In this document: piece by piece, positions 12,311-24,115 of the stretch
Layout of the letters: every line of letters starts with the position of its first letter
Numbering within the stretch: the first letter of the stretch is position 1
Source of the DNA: Nereocystis luetkeana
Taxonomy: Eukaryota; Sar; Phaeophyceae; Laminariales; Laminariaceae
NCBI GenBank assembly: GCA_031213475.1
Contig: JARUPZ010000013.1
Coordinates: 62,001 to 126,000 of the forward strand
Direction: 5' to 3'
DNA: 64,000 nucleotides
Program-made: the position numbers and the translations under genes
The notes under the pieces: model-generated
Told to the model about the DNA's origin: nothing
Database searches by the model: none
Seen by the model: only the letters and a program-made list of their open reading frames with translations

Positions 12311-14420
12311 ACTAATAAACGGTTAATAAACTGGGAAAACGCGTGTCCCCGATTAGTTGTAATATCCCTAACCATACGCCGGAAAAACGAAACATTTCAT
12401 TTTGTTGACCAACAAGGACAGGATACTCAACACACACACCCAAACATTTTTGCCAAAAAATGGCGAACGGTTCAGACGCGGATACCCGGGTACCCGACAT
12501 AAGCGGGTTCATATGAGCGGGTACGCGGGGATCCGATATCAGCACGTATGTAACTGGGAACCGAGCAAAAAAGGGTATCCAAATGGACGGGGACCCGGAT
12601 ATCCCAGATATTTTTGTCCGGGGTTTGGTGTGTGTTCCGCGTGGATTACGTGTGCTCCTTCATGGTGACCGCGCCGCCGGTGATAATATGTCGTTTCACC
12701 CGTCTCGTACCGCTTTTATGCAGCTTTTTAGAGCTCGCTTTTCATGCAGATTCACCTGGTGAACAGCGCTGCTGAAAGTTGTCCGGGTAGACGGGTCCCG
12801 GGTACCTGCACCATACCTGGTTTCGTGTGGCTGAAATAACGGGTAGCCGGCAACGGGTTCATACTACTACTGACAAATGTTATAAACGTGGATGTACGGA
12901 GAAAATAAGTGCGCGTGTTTAAACTATGAGCTCATTCTTATCGGAGAGCGTTTTTTCCAAAAATTCCAAAGTTTGGAAATAATTGGAGATATGTATAGAT
13001 ATACGGAGGCGTTCTGTCACTCTCCGACAAATTCTCCGAGAAATTCTCCAGAAGCAAAAATATGAAGTTCGTCAACATTCCAATATTAAATATTTGGAAT
13101 AAAAAAACAGGAATATATCGAAGTTTGAAATCAATATGCGGGAAAACAATATCGAAAATTAGGGGGAAAAGCTCTCCGATAGTTGAAACACACACACTTA
13201 TGCTAATACGCCTGAGGTTTGAAAAATTCCATGAAAATAATGTCGAAAAATTGGGAAAAAGTTCTCCGATAGTTCAAACACACACCAGACACACCCTTAT
13301 ATTTTTAATACGCCGGAGGATAAAGGTATACCAGTGTGTTCTTGTACTCTATTCCTACTGCTGCTGCCTGCTGCGACTGTCCCCATTGTGTGGCTGGTAA
13401 CATCACTAGAAATTGGGTTATACAGCAGCAGCAGCAGCAAGTAAGTACAATGAAGACCTCATCTTCATACCAACAAGCATTATTATTATGGATGTACCTG
13501 GTATGTGTTCCGAGGTCCTACAACGGCACAACAGCAGTATGTATTCTTACGGGGTACAACAGCACAACAAGCAACACTAGCCGTTGACGCAAAGTTCTCC
13601 ATTTCACGCACCAGGTACGAGGATGCGGTACGAGATACCACATGCAAGTATACTTGTGTGTGGTATTCCAAAGTACAACACATCGATCGATAGTTATGAA
13701 AGACGCGACGACAGCCGTCAGAAACTCACAGCAGGCTCTTCTCTACTCTTCTTCGTGCGAGTACAAACATTTCTTTTCGTGTGTGGTTGACTGCACGCAC
13801 AAGCTAAGGGCCTGCGCTTGGACACGCAGAGTGGAATGTCAACCTCGACACTAACGAGAGCGATAATAGCGTATAGTTTGTCTACCTCGTACTGGTAACA
13901 CCCAGCCTCGATACCTGGTACCAGGTACGTAATAGCAAGCCACGATGGACTGGAATATTATTAATAGTACTGATCGGCTGTCTACCACCCTCGGCCTCCC
14001 GACTGCTATACCGAAGACATGTCATACAGAAGACATGCAAAAGCTATCCACTACGCTGCATGTGCTGCCTGCTTACACTAATAGGGGTCGAGACGTGAAT
14101 TGACGACACCTACGATTCCAGGTAACCAGTCAACTAGTACTTAGCAGCGCTGTACAGCACGCTGCAAAGCGTTGCAGCAGTCGCCATGAACCCGTACCAA
14201 TTGGTTCCGAATTTAAAACAAGAGCAAATCAGCTAGAAGAACCACTCTAGAGAGAACCGCAGGTGTCTCAAATCCTGGAAGCCTATCTGGCAAACACAAC
14301 TAACAACAACAGGATAATTAAAAACAATTGGCATTCCAGGAAGGTTTCAGGAAGACTCTGGGAAGTGCACACGGAGAAACAAGCATGATATATTGAGTAG
14401 GTTTAACAGTCTGGGAGAAG
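12311..14420. other. No gene; local imperfect repeats
   Basis: The stretch 12475-12610 and 12780-12860 is dense in GGTACCCGGGTACC-like motifs. Around 13140-13320 a block of about 110 bp is duplicated: GGGAAAAGCTCTCCGATAG is followed by a CA-rich run and TAATACGCC, then repeated as GGGAAAAAGTTCTCCGATAG. CAG triplets occur near 13423-13440. The rest has no recognisable coding sequence. Confidence 0.5.
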
Positions 14421-14640
14421 GGATCTTCAGGGATGTTTTTCACTTGAAAAATGTATAGCGTGGTGTGCACTGCGGAATCGTCGTCCGCATCTGAGAAATT
14501 TCCTGGTTCGATGCAAACTCGGCGTAGCCTCGTTTATGGCGAGTTTTAGCCCGTTTCGGCTGCGGTTTGGGGTCAGGGTTAGGGTTAGGGTTTGAGTCCG
14601 GGGTTGGGTTGGGTCTTCGCCCGTGCCTTCATCCCAACAG
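14421..14640 (+). repeat. Dispersed repeat with telomere-like core, copy 2
   Basis: This is the partner of the repeat at 572-792, in the same orientation. It contains GGTCAGGGTTAGGGTTAGGG followed by GGGTTGGGTTGGGTCTTCGC. Copy 2 has one more TTAGGG unit than copy 1, consistent with slippage inside the repeat. Confidence 0.65.
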
Positions 14641-15193
14641 GAACCAAAACATCCGAACAGCCTACCAACCTAAAGATCCCTTCTCCCAGATTGTTAAAGG
14701 TCCTTACGTTTTGTCGCTCAGTTTTGAGATTTGTAAGGCGAAACAAATTTGCCAAGAACCGCGGGCCAGACAGGAAATCAAATCCGGTCTCAATTTTTAT
14801 TTTGAAAATTTTGGCCACTTTTGACAAAACAAAATGACCCGAATTTGAAAAAAGAAATGAAAACGTCCTTCTGATGTCGTGTATACTGCTGTACATTAGG
14901 AATAGCTCGCGCATACTCCAATATCGACGATGCTATCTTTCCCACCCCCTCATAAACCCATGCGGCACTTTGTTGTGTAGTGCATGTATATTAGAATATT
15001 CTGCATTAATAGCATGATATAATTTCATGCCGTATAGAATAGAATACTATAAGTAGAATATATAATGGAATAGTACATCCCCACCACCACACCCAACGCC
15101 ACGCCAACAGCAAGTTCAACCCCACAATACCATCCATCCATGTTCCCATCATCCAACATCGCCTCACAAAGTATCCATTCTATAGAGTGAATT
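14641..15193. other. AT-rich stretch without a gene
   Basis: The sequence is AT-rich with runs of AGAATA/TATAGAAT between 14985 and 15075. No ORF or repeat that I can support is present. Confidence 0.45.
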
Positions 15194-15984
15194 TTACCAT
15201 TCGGTCTTGATTGACTTCAACATGTCTACGATGGCGGCATTTGAAGGAATCCGGGAATCGCGTGCCGCGGCGAGGGCAGCCTGCTCTTTGGCCTTGCGCT
15301 TTTCCGGTGTTGTGGCGTGTCTCTGAGCTAGCGACACGCTCTCTGCGAGATCAGTGGACGAGGGGTGGTTCGTCCACTTCTTGACGTCCCGGATCTGGAG
15401 ATAGCTATCGAGTCTGCTGTTGTAGGCACGGACTTTCAGCCTCCACACCCAGGCCCGCGTACGGCACAGATAAAGGGAGACCTTGCAAAGTGTGACGGGG
15501 ATCCGTGCCGGCACACTAGTCGATCCTGATCTTTTGCTGTCTCTACCGTATGTGGTGCCGTCTCTACTGTTGCTCTCCCGATCGCCTTCGAAGTAGGTGT
15601 CGTCCTCTCTAGCACGATCAGGTTGCTGCCCACCTCCAGACGGAGACTACGCTGTGGTTCTGTTGGCTTCGAATCGCTTTCTTCCTCCGCAGGTGGTGCA
15701 CGTTTCGTGAACCGCCGAGTTGCTCTGCCGCGCTTAGACGTGGCACCCCGAGGACGCCCGGCCCTCCTCGTTGGCTGGTGAGTGTGGATGGGTGCGTTCT
15801 CGTGCGGGTTTGTCTGTTCATGTGTGTACAGCAGTGATGTAGCTCTATATATGTTGGTATGTGTCGCTCTGAGGCCGGATCTTGGGCTGGATCTTATGCA
15901 AGAAACAATTAGGTGAATATATGACTGTTTACGGAGTCTTCGGGGTATCTGGTCCCAAATCGGATAAAATTTTATCAAAATCAC
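15194..15984 (-). pseudogene. Frameshifted minus-strand ORF pair, unknown function
   Basis: Two overlapping minus-strand frames look like one broken reading frame. The upstream frame (15436-15984) carries a basic segment, AGRPRGATSKRGRATRRF, resembling an AT-hook or nuclear localisation signal, then an acidic stretch (EEESDSKPTEPQRS). The downstream frame (15194-15514) continues with CRTRAWVWRLKVRAYNSRLD and an Ala/Lys/Arg-rich helix (EKRKAKEQAALAAARDSR) before its stop. The frames overlap at 15436-15514, where one frameshift would join them. A DNA- or chromatin-binding protein or a retroelement fragment would fit, but no family is recognised. Confidence 0.35.
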
Positions 15985-17199
15985 GTCTTATGGGGCCTGT
16001 ATGGTGGATCAAATGTTTCCCCAAGATTTTATCCCTCCTATAATTCCATGAAACGATTTTTTTTGGCAGCCTTTTCTGATCAACTCTGAAAGTGATAAGA
16101 TTTGGCTTTGCACAAGACCTCGGTGGCATTATACAATTTTGTTTAGGTTATAGAGTGGGTTCATGGCAGGTCACGACGCTACATGCTTGGTCACGACGCT
16201 ACACACATCGGCCACCACGGAGAGGGAGGGCATCAGTACCTTGGCCACCATCGTGTCCCTTGCGGCCGCCCAACTGCAGCTGCTCTCGTAGGCAAAACTA
16301 CTTTGGAAACGAACAGGACGAGACTGCAGCATAAGTATCAAATCAATCAAAAGGTATTTTTCGGACTACGACCGCCGCTAGCAGCTCATGCTCCGCGAAG
16401 GCGAGACCTCCTTGCTGGTCCAGCGACTAACAAACCCGTTAGGCAGCTCCCCAGATGGTTCCACATCCGCTGCTTCCTTCGAGGAGGTGGTGGTTAAGGT
16501 TGATCGCCCAACCCGACGTGAGCGACTCTCGTTCGTGTCGTGGTCCACGTGGAGTTCAAAATGTCAGTTGTGTCAGTTGTGTTCTGATTTTTAGTTCTCC
16601 CATGAAATAAAACCAAGATCACGATAAGACGGCACATGGCACACCGACCTGGTGTGGCTTTTTGCCGTAGGAAAATCCGACTTCCTGCCTTTTTCAGTCA
16701 CTAAAAAAAAATGAATTGAGACTTTGAGCGGCCATATATCGGTCAAATCGTTTTTTTTGAACGAAAAAAAAGAACCCCCTAGGTGCAGGTCAAATTTGTC
16801 CGAATCCGTTGACTTTTTCGGGCTCGTAGGTTCAGCTATTCCAAATAAAACGAAAACGATTTCGCCCCCCATATGGAGTTCTCGGGTTCTTTCTCCCCAA
16901 AAACTCGTAAAGAAAAAAAATGAATTGACTTCACATGAAGCTGCTCGACGAGATCTGTTCAAAACCGGTCCAACAAAAAAAGGCACCACACCTTCGTTCA
17001 TCTAAAAAGAAATGCGATCACGGGAAAACTCCACAGTTACGAATATCTCAACATTAAAATAGACGTACGTATGCGCCTAAGGCCACTTTTTATGATGTCG
17101 GAAACTAGGATTGAAAAGCCGGTTTCGGATCGGTTATTTGGACGGCTCGATTGCGAATATCTACCCTTCTTATTGTCCGTCGGATCGAATATCTTAAAT
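15985..17199. other. No firm gene; region open on both strands
   Basis: Between 16591 and 17005 both strands are open: 136 codons on minus and 93 on plus. Neither protein is recognised. A short duplication, GGTCACGACGCTACA, lies at about 16169-16204. Otherwise nothing supportable is seen. Confidence 0.4.
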
Positions 17200-17632
17200 C
17201 CTCTCTGACCACGAGGTGGCCTGACGCCACGGAGTCGAGGGTTGGTATTGGTCGACAATGGCGACGTGGGATTAACAGACAGGCAAGTGCGATATTCATG
17301 CACGGTGTATGAACGGTATGTGGCTTGACTTGTTTCTTTCGTTCTTTGGTTGGATTGACTAAACCCGACATAGCGCCACAGAGTACCTGTATCGACCACT
17401 ACAGCCGATACAGGGTTTCCGTGACGCAGACAATGGCTTCCCCCGCCAGGGACACATGGCTTCCGCCGCCAGGGACACTCCATCGTCATCCTACATCGCT
17501 ATGACAGCGAGCCATCCTACAGTCTTATCGCTGTCTTACACGATGCACCCTCCATACGCCACTGGTCAGGTCAGTCGACGTACATCACAGAATAACCTGT
17601 CGCCCTCCTGGGCGATTTCTGGATCCCGTAGC
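17200..17632. repeat. LTR-like repeat, copy 1
   Basis: About 430 bp matches 25189-25605 in direct orientation. Shared landmarks in order are TCTCTG..CACGAGGTGGCC, ATGCACGGTGTATGAACGGT, ACCACTACAGCCGATACAGG, TATCGCTGTCTTACACGATG and TTTCTGGATCCCGTAGC. A Ty3/Gypsy integrase end on the minus strand lies about 530 bp to the right. That is the position expected if this block is the 3' LTR of a minus-strand element. Terminal TG..CA ends and a target duplication are not clear, so LTR identity is inference. Confidence 0.55.
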
Positions 17633-18165
17633 GCTGCAGCACCCCCCCCTGCCCGACGCATAACTATCGTCGACGCACCGCGGGTATCGCGGCCACTACC
17701 CGGTAATAGCGTGGGCTCCACTTCCCCGACGAACCGGCCGCCGCGTCCTTCCTTATACCTTCGACGCTCACCAGGTATCGCGCCGGTAGGGACATCCCCG
17801 ATTCTAGTAACGCCTGCCATTACGCCTTCAGCTTCTCTCTGCAAGGCGCGGGACACACAAACCGCCCCCCCCCCCAATACCCAAACCCCACACGATCCAC
17901 GGCGGCGCTCACCTCGCCCCGAACCCGGACCCCAGAGTACTCAACAGCATTCAAACCTAGCCGACCCCTGGAAACACGACAGCATCCGAATCTCAGGGAG
18001 GGGCTCACCTTCACCTCCCCTCTCAACGATATCACAATGACAAGTGCTCACCTCCACTTGCAAGGTGGTATGCCCTCAGTGCTTACATTTGTGCTATGCC
18101 CTCAGTGCTTACATTTGTGCTATGCCCTCAGTGCTTACATTCACTGAATTCAATCCACAGGGCGC
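17633..18165. repeat. Region with 28-bp tandem triplication
   Basis: At about 18068-18145 the unit TATGCCCTCAGTGCTTACAT, plus a short TTGTGC spacer, occurs three times with a 28-bp period. The sequence GCTGCAGCACCCCCCCCTGC near 17633 is echoed at 18238 as GCTGCAACACCCCCCTGCC, and AACCCGGACCCCAG at 17923 by GCCCGGACCCCTGG at 18180, so the block is internally duplicated. A C-rich plus-strand ORF spans 17456-18040 but is not recognisable as a protein. Confidence 0.5.
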
Positions 18166-18845
18166 TTATCTCGCCATAAGCCCGGACCCCTGGACAAATA
18201 ACAGCATACAAACCGACGAGACTCCTGGAGCCCAAAGCGCTGCAACACCCCCCTGCCGGGTTCCCGCTGCCAAAGTGTAAGGCCCTTCTTGGTATGGGTT
18301 GGCTTGTTGTTCCGGAGCCCTGGTGTAAGGCGGCACTTCCACTGTCGAGATGCCTCCCAGTCCCAAGTCCGCCCCCCAGGCCAGGTGCGCGATTTCGTCC
18401 TCGAAGTCGTGCCTCATGTGCTCCGGCCGCTCTTGGAAGATCTTGATGTTGGCTGCCAATAACCCCCTTTCTCTGATCCGGCGTCTCACAGTCGCTTGAT
18501 AGCTCAGACCTGGCTGCTCGACGGGGTGATTCGCCACGGCCCGGTCCCTTGCTCGGGCGCCAGCTTCGCGTGGATGCCTTCGCTTCCGAGTTTTCTGGCC
18601 GCCTCCTTGATCAAGACCCTGTTTCCCACCCGCGCCTGCTCACCAGGGGAACTTCTATGAATTGCCCCGGTGTGATGCGCCCTTCTGCGGTTCTTTTCCC
18701 CCTGCTGCCTCTTGGGCATGCCTCTCAGCTCCCAGAACGTCTGCTGTCTCTTCGCCACGCAATTGTGGCGCCCCGTGCGGAAGGAGTCGCCGTCGAGTAT
18801 AGGGGTGAGAGCGTCAAGGTTCGTCCGCGCGTCCCGGCCAAACAT
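18166..18845 (-). pseudogene. Ty3/Gypsy-type integrase C-terminal fragment, frameshifted
   Basis: On the minus strand the upstream frame (18504-18845) reads MFGRDARTNLDALTPILDGD and later ARVGNRVLIKEAARKLGSEG, then HAKLAPEQGTGPWRI. This is the typical layout of the C-terminal end of Ty3/Gypsy integrases: a host-range segment, then an SH3-like/GPY-type domain ending in GPWRI. The next frame (18166-18537) continues directly with PGLSYQATVRRRIRERGLLA and an acidic tail (HDFEDEIAHLAWGADLG), so a single frameshift near 18510-18530 splits the protein. The zinc finger, catalytic core and RT are not found upstream. The fragment lies next to an LTR-like repeat and is probably the relic of an integrated element. 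Confidence 0.7.
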
Positions 18846-18984
18846 AATTTAATCCGGTCTCCCTCCCGAGCGCAGGCGCTGGTCTGGCGTCGTGCGTTGG
18901 TTCCAGCATGCCGCCTCGACGCACTCGCGTACTGGACTGTCGATATTGAAAAACTTCACGTATCTTTGGCAGACTTGCATCCGT

Positions 18985-19655
18985 GTACCTTCCTTCAACA
19001 AACGTGTATTTATATATTAGCATCCGTCTGCCACTCTGAAGTCTGTCCATATGTCTCTAGTCTCTCTGGGTACGGATACCACATTCCTGATATATTGATG
19101 AAGTGTAAACAACTGTGGAATCAATGATTTCGTCGGCGCACATTTTTGCAAGCTGCGTGAAAAACTTCGCTCAGGAACGCTTGATGCACCCCTACTGACT
19201 CACTACTAGCCAAGGTAGTTATTTGACTCCGAGTAAGAAAGTCGTTTGGAGGTACTGACGTTTACGCCACCCCCCCTACTGTGGGATGGCCCACTGGCCG
19301 AGATAAGCATTTGACTCCGAGTAAATAAGTCGTTTGAAGGTACTGACGTTTACTCCACCTTTGTCAGACCTTTATCATTGTACCTTCCTTCCATCAACAA
19401 ACGCTTCTGCGTATATTAGCATCCATCTGCCACTCTGAGGTCTGTCCAGATGTCTCTAGTCTCTGGGTACGGATATAATATTCTGATATTGATAAAGTAT
19501 AAACACAAGCTGTGCAATCGAGTATTTCGTCGAACCCATCTTTGCATGTGTGTGATACTTAGCTCAGGAACGTTTGGTGCACCCCTACTGCGAGATGCCT
19601 CACTGGCCAAGGTAATTATTTGACTCCGAAAAAGTAAGTCGTTTGAAGGTACTGA
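18985..19655 (+). repeat. Diverged direct duplication, about 280 bp, two copies
   Basis: About 18980-19262 and 19378-19655 are homologous. Shared blocks are GTACCTTCCTTC, ATATTAGCATCC(G/A)TCTGCCACTC, TCTGTCCA.ATGTCTCTAG, GGGTACGGATA and CTCAGGAACG, followed by GCACCCCTACTG. Both copies end in a GACTCCGAGTAAG..AGTCGTTTGAAGG motif, the unit of the minisatellite that follows. Confidence 0.7.
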
Positions 19656-19805
19656 CGTGACTCCGAGTACCTAAGTCGTTTGAAGGTACTCACGTGACTC
19701 CGAGTACGTAAGTCGTTCGAAGGTACTGACGTTTGACTACGAATAAGTAAGTCGTTTGAAAGGACTGACGTGGCTCCGAGTAAGTCGTTCGAAGGTACTG
19801 ACGTA
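19619..19805 (+). repeat. Minisatellite, about 35-40 bp unit, five copies
   Basis: Units read (T)GACTCCGAGTA-AGTCGTTTGAAGGTACTGACGT with small indels. Five copies lie in tandem, and single units also occur near 19228-19262 and 19312-19350. No coding frame is maintained across the array. Confidence 0.8.
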
Positions 19806-21258
19806 ATTTGGCATTCCTTCAACGGTTCCTCTCCTATCAGCGGATCACTCGATGCTCGGAGACGGACAACAAAACAGGGATGCATGTTACGCTCAACAAC
19901 GCCACGCTCGCGTTCGCAAATTAAGGGAACCTTTAGCGTTGGGCGTTGGGCATATGTGGCCTCTCTAAACTGCCCTCCCATTGCAGGGACGAAGCACTCG
20001 GAAATTCGGGTCAAACTTAGGTACATGTACAGCAGTACAGTACCCAAACGGTCAAGACGCCCAGTCGTCGTTGGGAACCGTGTCAGCACTTTAACAGAGT
20101 CAAGCTCGGTTTACTCTCCGTTCACCGCGTCAGCGACTAAGGCGGCGCATGAGTATGCGTGCTCGGGCGGGGCTTTATTTTCCTATCGGAAAATACCCGG
20201 TTTACTCTCCCCAGTTTGATTGGCAATGTGTACCTCGTGTCCACCGCTTAGGATGCATGTATTTGTTCTGGAAGAGCAGTCACACTTGTTTCAGGCAAAT
20301 CGCTCCGGATAGAAGCCAACGCTCCGGGGCTTTCCGGCACGATGTAACAATAGCCTGTTTTCACGCCAAGGTTTGGTTTACTTTCCAGAGTTATACAGTA
20401 GCTCGCTCTATGCTCTATATGCTGGGCGTATATGCCACGAGTACACTCTACCCCAGTTCATGCCCAGACTGACCACTGTACCACGCAGCCTGCGGTCCTT
20501 GTTGGTGAGCCATTGTAAGCGCTGTCCTGAATACAATGTATGATTCGCTGCTTCAGCTTCTTGCGAACACCTCCCGTACGATGTAGCGATGTACACTTGT
20601 TGTCTTTTCGTTGACCTTTTGTTTCCGTTTCGGGTGTGTCTATAACAATACAGCATGAATACGTTCATGGTGTCATTTCGTTGCCCTTGGTACGGGATTG
20701 TATCCCATATCGGGTATCTCGGTAGTACCGTTTCTCTTACGTACTGGTAGTGCACTATCTAGTTAGTGCCTGGTACTTCTTTGTTTTCTCCAATCGAGAT
20801 GCATTTTAGTCGCAACCTATTTAGTGGCCGGAATTCGGAATGTATTTTGTTAATATTAATTACTGCTTGTGCGAGAACATTATACCTGGTATGAAATATG
20901 CACTCTCGTAGTCTTACAGCTTTGACCTGCTGGTCAGATTCGTTCTCGCACAACCCAGGCTTCACATAATGTTTGGATACCGTAGGGGGGCTACTAACAT
21001 GAGTTAGCTACAGCAGTTTTTTCTTCACCCCAAACCGATCTAAAAACCGCTCGACGTCCGCCAGCCACGCAGTGTTTCTGCGCACGCATTTGTCGAATGT
21101 TCATACCTTATATAATCACTTCGTGGATATGTAATTCATCATGACATCCTACGTAGTCCGTCCAGGACAACATTTCAACTCCTACTCGTAGGTTTCACAA
21201 GCTACCAGTACGTTTTAGTGTCGCTCTTGTTTAGGTTCTCCTATATTCGTACATTTGG
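19806..21258. other. No recognisable gene
   Basis: ORFs up to 157 codons exist on both strands, but none shows a known motif. The longest minus-strand one (19616-20089) partly translates the minisatellite. I see no repeat or RNA gene in 20100-21258. Confidence 0.5.
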
Positions 21259-21371
21259 ACCATTGCGGGGGACCAAGGATAATAGGGCCTATGGTAAACA
21301 TAAAAGCCTGGATATATACCCATTTTTACTAGTAATATTTGGTCATATTAACTATGGTCCCCCGTAATAAC
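21259..21371 (+). mobile_element. MITE, family A, copy 2
   Basis: This is a 113-bp element. The left end ACCATTGCGGGGGACCAAGG is more diverged; the right end TTAACTATGGTCCCCCGTAA is close to the family consensus. The interior carries CCATTTTTACTAGTAATATT, matching copy 3. It has no coding capacity. Confidence 0.75.
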
Positions 21372-21763
21372 TGGTCCCGCATCGCCCAGTATTCGGGCGC
21401 TGTGATCACCTGCAACTCTTTATGTGTGTGATTTCCGATGATGTAATACTAACTGTGTTGACATCCCGGCAGTCGATGAATTGGTGCCGTGTAGTTTGTA
21501 ACTACCAGCACCAAATGTTCCGGTGCCAATAGGTTGATGACTACGGCTTTTATTTGTTGGTTTGTAATTGCTATCTCCCTTTCACGGAATGTGTGCGTCG
21601 TGCCTGCCGGATCCAGTGTGCGGTGATACCAGCTCGGTATGCTGAAGATAATATAGTATACCGTAGTGTACGAATGATGAAGAGAAGACATACCTGGTAC
21701 TTTACAGCAGTCGGGATGAATAAGGTGATGCGGCCGTATGTGTGCTACTCGTGCTCCGTACGT

Positions 21764-22259
21764 ATTGTGGGTGTTCTTCACCCAACCGCTCTTTCTACCC
21801 GTCAACATCCAGCACAACCAGCGTCCCTGCCGATTCTTCAATCCTAGGAGAGATAAAAGTTATGTGGTCACAAAGCTACGCCACAAAGATACTACGTTGC
21901 CTCGTATGCAGGAAGCACAGCGGTATTGAGTCCCCATGGACACAAGTCTTTCTACCAAACTACGTAAGTACTGGGTCGTCCGTTCTGATTTGTTCGAATT
22001 GACAGACGCTAATTATGTGCGCAGAAGCTAATGAGTAAAGCTGTTTCCTATGGCAACGTACCGGGTCAAACGACCATAGTGTGTGTGTGTTCTTCACATT
22101 AAACCGTTCTTTCTACCCGTCGACATCCAGCACAGCCGGTGTCCGTGCCGATTCTTCATTCCTAGAAGAGATACAAGTTCTATGGTCACGAAGCTACGCC
22201 ACAGAGATACTACGTTGCCACGTGTGCAGGGTGCACTGCAGTGGGCAATGCAAAGCCAT
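21764..22259 (+). repeat. 165-bp module, copies 1 and 2 in near tandem
   Basis: Copy 1 (about 21764-21922) and copy 2 (about 22081-22259) share TTCTTTCTACCCGTC.ACATC, CAGCACA.CC, GCCGATTCTTCA.TCCTAG, GTCACAAAGCTACGCCACA and GATACTACGTTGCC. Copy 3 is at 43238-43414. All are on the plus strand and two frames stay open through each copy, for example YPSTSS and EEIQVLWS. It could be a decayed coding exon or a transposon fragment; no family is recognised. Confidence 0.75.
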
Positions 22260-22365
22260 AGTGGGGAAAACCAGTGACAGGCCGACGTACCGGGTAAGAA
22301 TACCATAACGGGTGCAACATGTGAAATTTTAACGTATCGGGTATGAGAAGACCAGAACACCCAGC

Positions 22366-22407
22366 TATGATTATATGTGTAGTTCTCATTTGTTTCAACG
22401 TAGCTTT
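22366..22407 (+). repeat. 42-bp exact repeat, left copy
   Basis: The 42 bases beginning TATGATTATATGTGTAGTTC and ending TTTCAACGTAGCTTT are identical to 24116-24157. The right-hand copy starts exactly where the mariner-type coding sequence is cut off. Just downstream, 22393-22470 is a diverged tandem duplication of about 42 bp (GTTTCAA.GTAGCTTTC.TGC). Confidence 0.85.
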
Positions 22408-22470
22408 CCTGCGGTGCCTTCACCCGAGTAATGATGTTTCAAGGTAGCTTTCATGCGGTGCTTACACCCA

Positions 22471-23385
22471 AATATTAACCTGCTCTACACTGAACCGATG
22501 AACGGCTTCACAAAAGTACTTCCTACCGGGCCACTATCAAGAGCGGGGTGATACTTTGCTGTGACAATAAGGGGCCCAATCTCGTACATGTGTAGGGACG
22601 TGTAGGGATCAAGTTAAAGGGCTCCACTCTTGTGGGAGCAAGAGGAATGGTGGGCCCAAGGATCTAGGGAGATATACCTGTACGACCTTCACCACCATGA
22701 ACGGAGATATTGATAGTCTGAATACCGTACTGTAGCTACATCCTCCACGTATCTTGCACTATAAATCGTCATTTCTACCCAGCTTCATCACAGTAGTAGT
22801 ATACCCCGTATGAATACCATATACTCGTATACATTCGGTGTGTGTGGTACATCCTGGTTTGGGCCTTTCAACGAGTTTATATTACTCGATAATATTGGAA
22901 GAGAGATGGACCTGAGGGTCCCTAGGGATCTAGCCATATGGCCCAGTCCGACATTTTATATAGGGGCAATCCGTAATACAATATATAAGGGCGATCTTAG
23001 AAACAGGCGAAATAGGCGATACAGGTGGATTAAACAGACGACGATGGTTAACATAGCATTTTGGGGGGGGGGGATGTTCAAAACCATCCCCGGGGTGGCC
23101 AGGGAATGCCTGGATACCATCCCCGTTTTTTTTTTTCCCGAAATGTTTGGACATGAGGCATTTTTTTTTGTCTTTTTATTAACACGGCGACCCGCGCCAA
23201 CACGCTCCCCGCTAACGCTACCCGCGTGCACGCCGCGACACGGGCACAACAACACCGTTGCAGCAGTAGGGAGACCACTTACCGGTACATCAGTCGCCTC
23301 CCGCTAAGCACGACACACGAACAACAGTGGTAAAACCACTTGGTACCGGTACCCCCCACCGGTGGCGCGACCCGCCCCCCCCCCT
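22471..23385. other. No gene; homopolymer-rich
   Basis: There is a run of G at about 23062-23073, a T run near 23127-23137 and another near 23160-23170. Near 23336-23370 lies a GC-rich palindromic stretch (ACTTGGTACCGGTACC). This is just beyond the stop of the mariner-type ORF and could include the old transposon end, but no matching inverted repeat is found at the other side. Confidence 0.45.
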
Positions 23386-24115
23386 TTACGCGTGTGCCGC
23401 ATCACACGCCGCTTCGCTGACACGGAGGGAACGATCGACCGGCCGACCACGACGGGCTGCGGTCGCCTTGCGCAGGTGCGGCAGCTTGAACGCGTTGTCG
23501 CCCTTCGACAGCATGATTTGCTCGAGGACGGCATGATAGGTCATCCAGACCCTGGCAAGGACATCGCCTGACTGCGCCTCAAACACCCGTTTCACCTCCT
23601 CGATCAGCTCGTCCACCGTGTTGATGGTTGTCTGATCCTGGAGGGACTGGATGGAGTTGAAGAAGCCCAAGTCCAGGATGTTCGTGTCGGGGCTGTTGGG
23701 CGGCTGGTTCAGGAGCTTAATGTCCCATCCCCCCTCCGTTCCCGCCGCCACAATGTCGGGGTCGTCGGCGATGTTGTGGGCTGGAGCATTGTCCTGCAGG
23801 ACAAAAACCTCCGCGGGACCACCCGGCCACTTGGCCTTGATGGCAGGGAAGATGTCGGCCAGCAGCTTCTGCTTATAGACCTCCTTGTTCACCTCCACCA
23901 TCGTCGTTACCATCGTCCCCGCAGCTCTGTTCCTGCTGTTTCGGCGGGCCGCCACCTGCGTGGTGAAAGGCACGATGGCGATTTTGCCGTCGAAGACCTG
24001 GTTTTCGGCGGTGTTTCTGCGCGGGCGCGCAACAGCAGCGATGAACATCACCTTCTTGATGTGGGACTTGTGTTGTACCTTGTGCGTGGGTGTTTCTTCG
24101 CCCTCTCCCAGGTGG
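23386..24115 (-). pseudogene. Tc1/mariner-type transposase, 5'-truncated
   Basis: Cut-and-paste transposase of the IS630/Tc1/mariner superfamily. The frame on the minus strand is open from the breakpoint at about 24115 to the stop at 23386. After a start region matching the family (HIKKVMFIAAVARPR) it has VFVLQDNAPAH with the second catalytic Asp, and LLNQPPNSPDTNILDLGFF with the third. Counting from the first Met at 24051, these are D87 and D122, with 34 residues between them as in DD34D mariners. The first catalytic Asp and the N-terminal HTH domains are missing. The coding sequence stops being recognisable exactly at a 42-bp sequence repeated at 22366, so the copy was truncated by rearrangement and is not active. 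The retained part has no internal stop, which suggests fairly recent loss. Confidence 0.85.
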
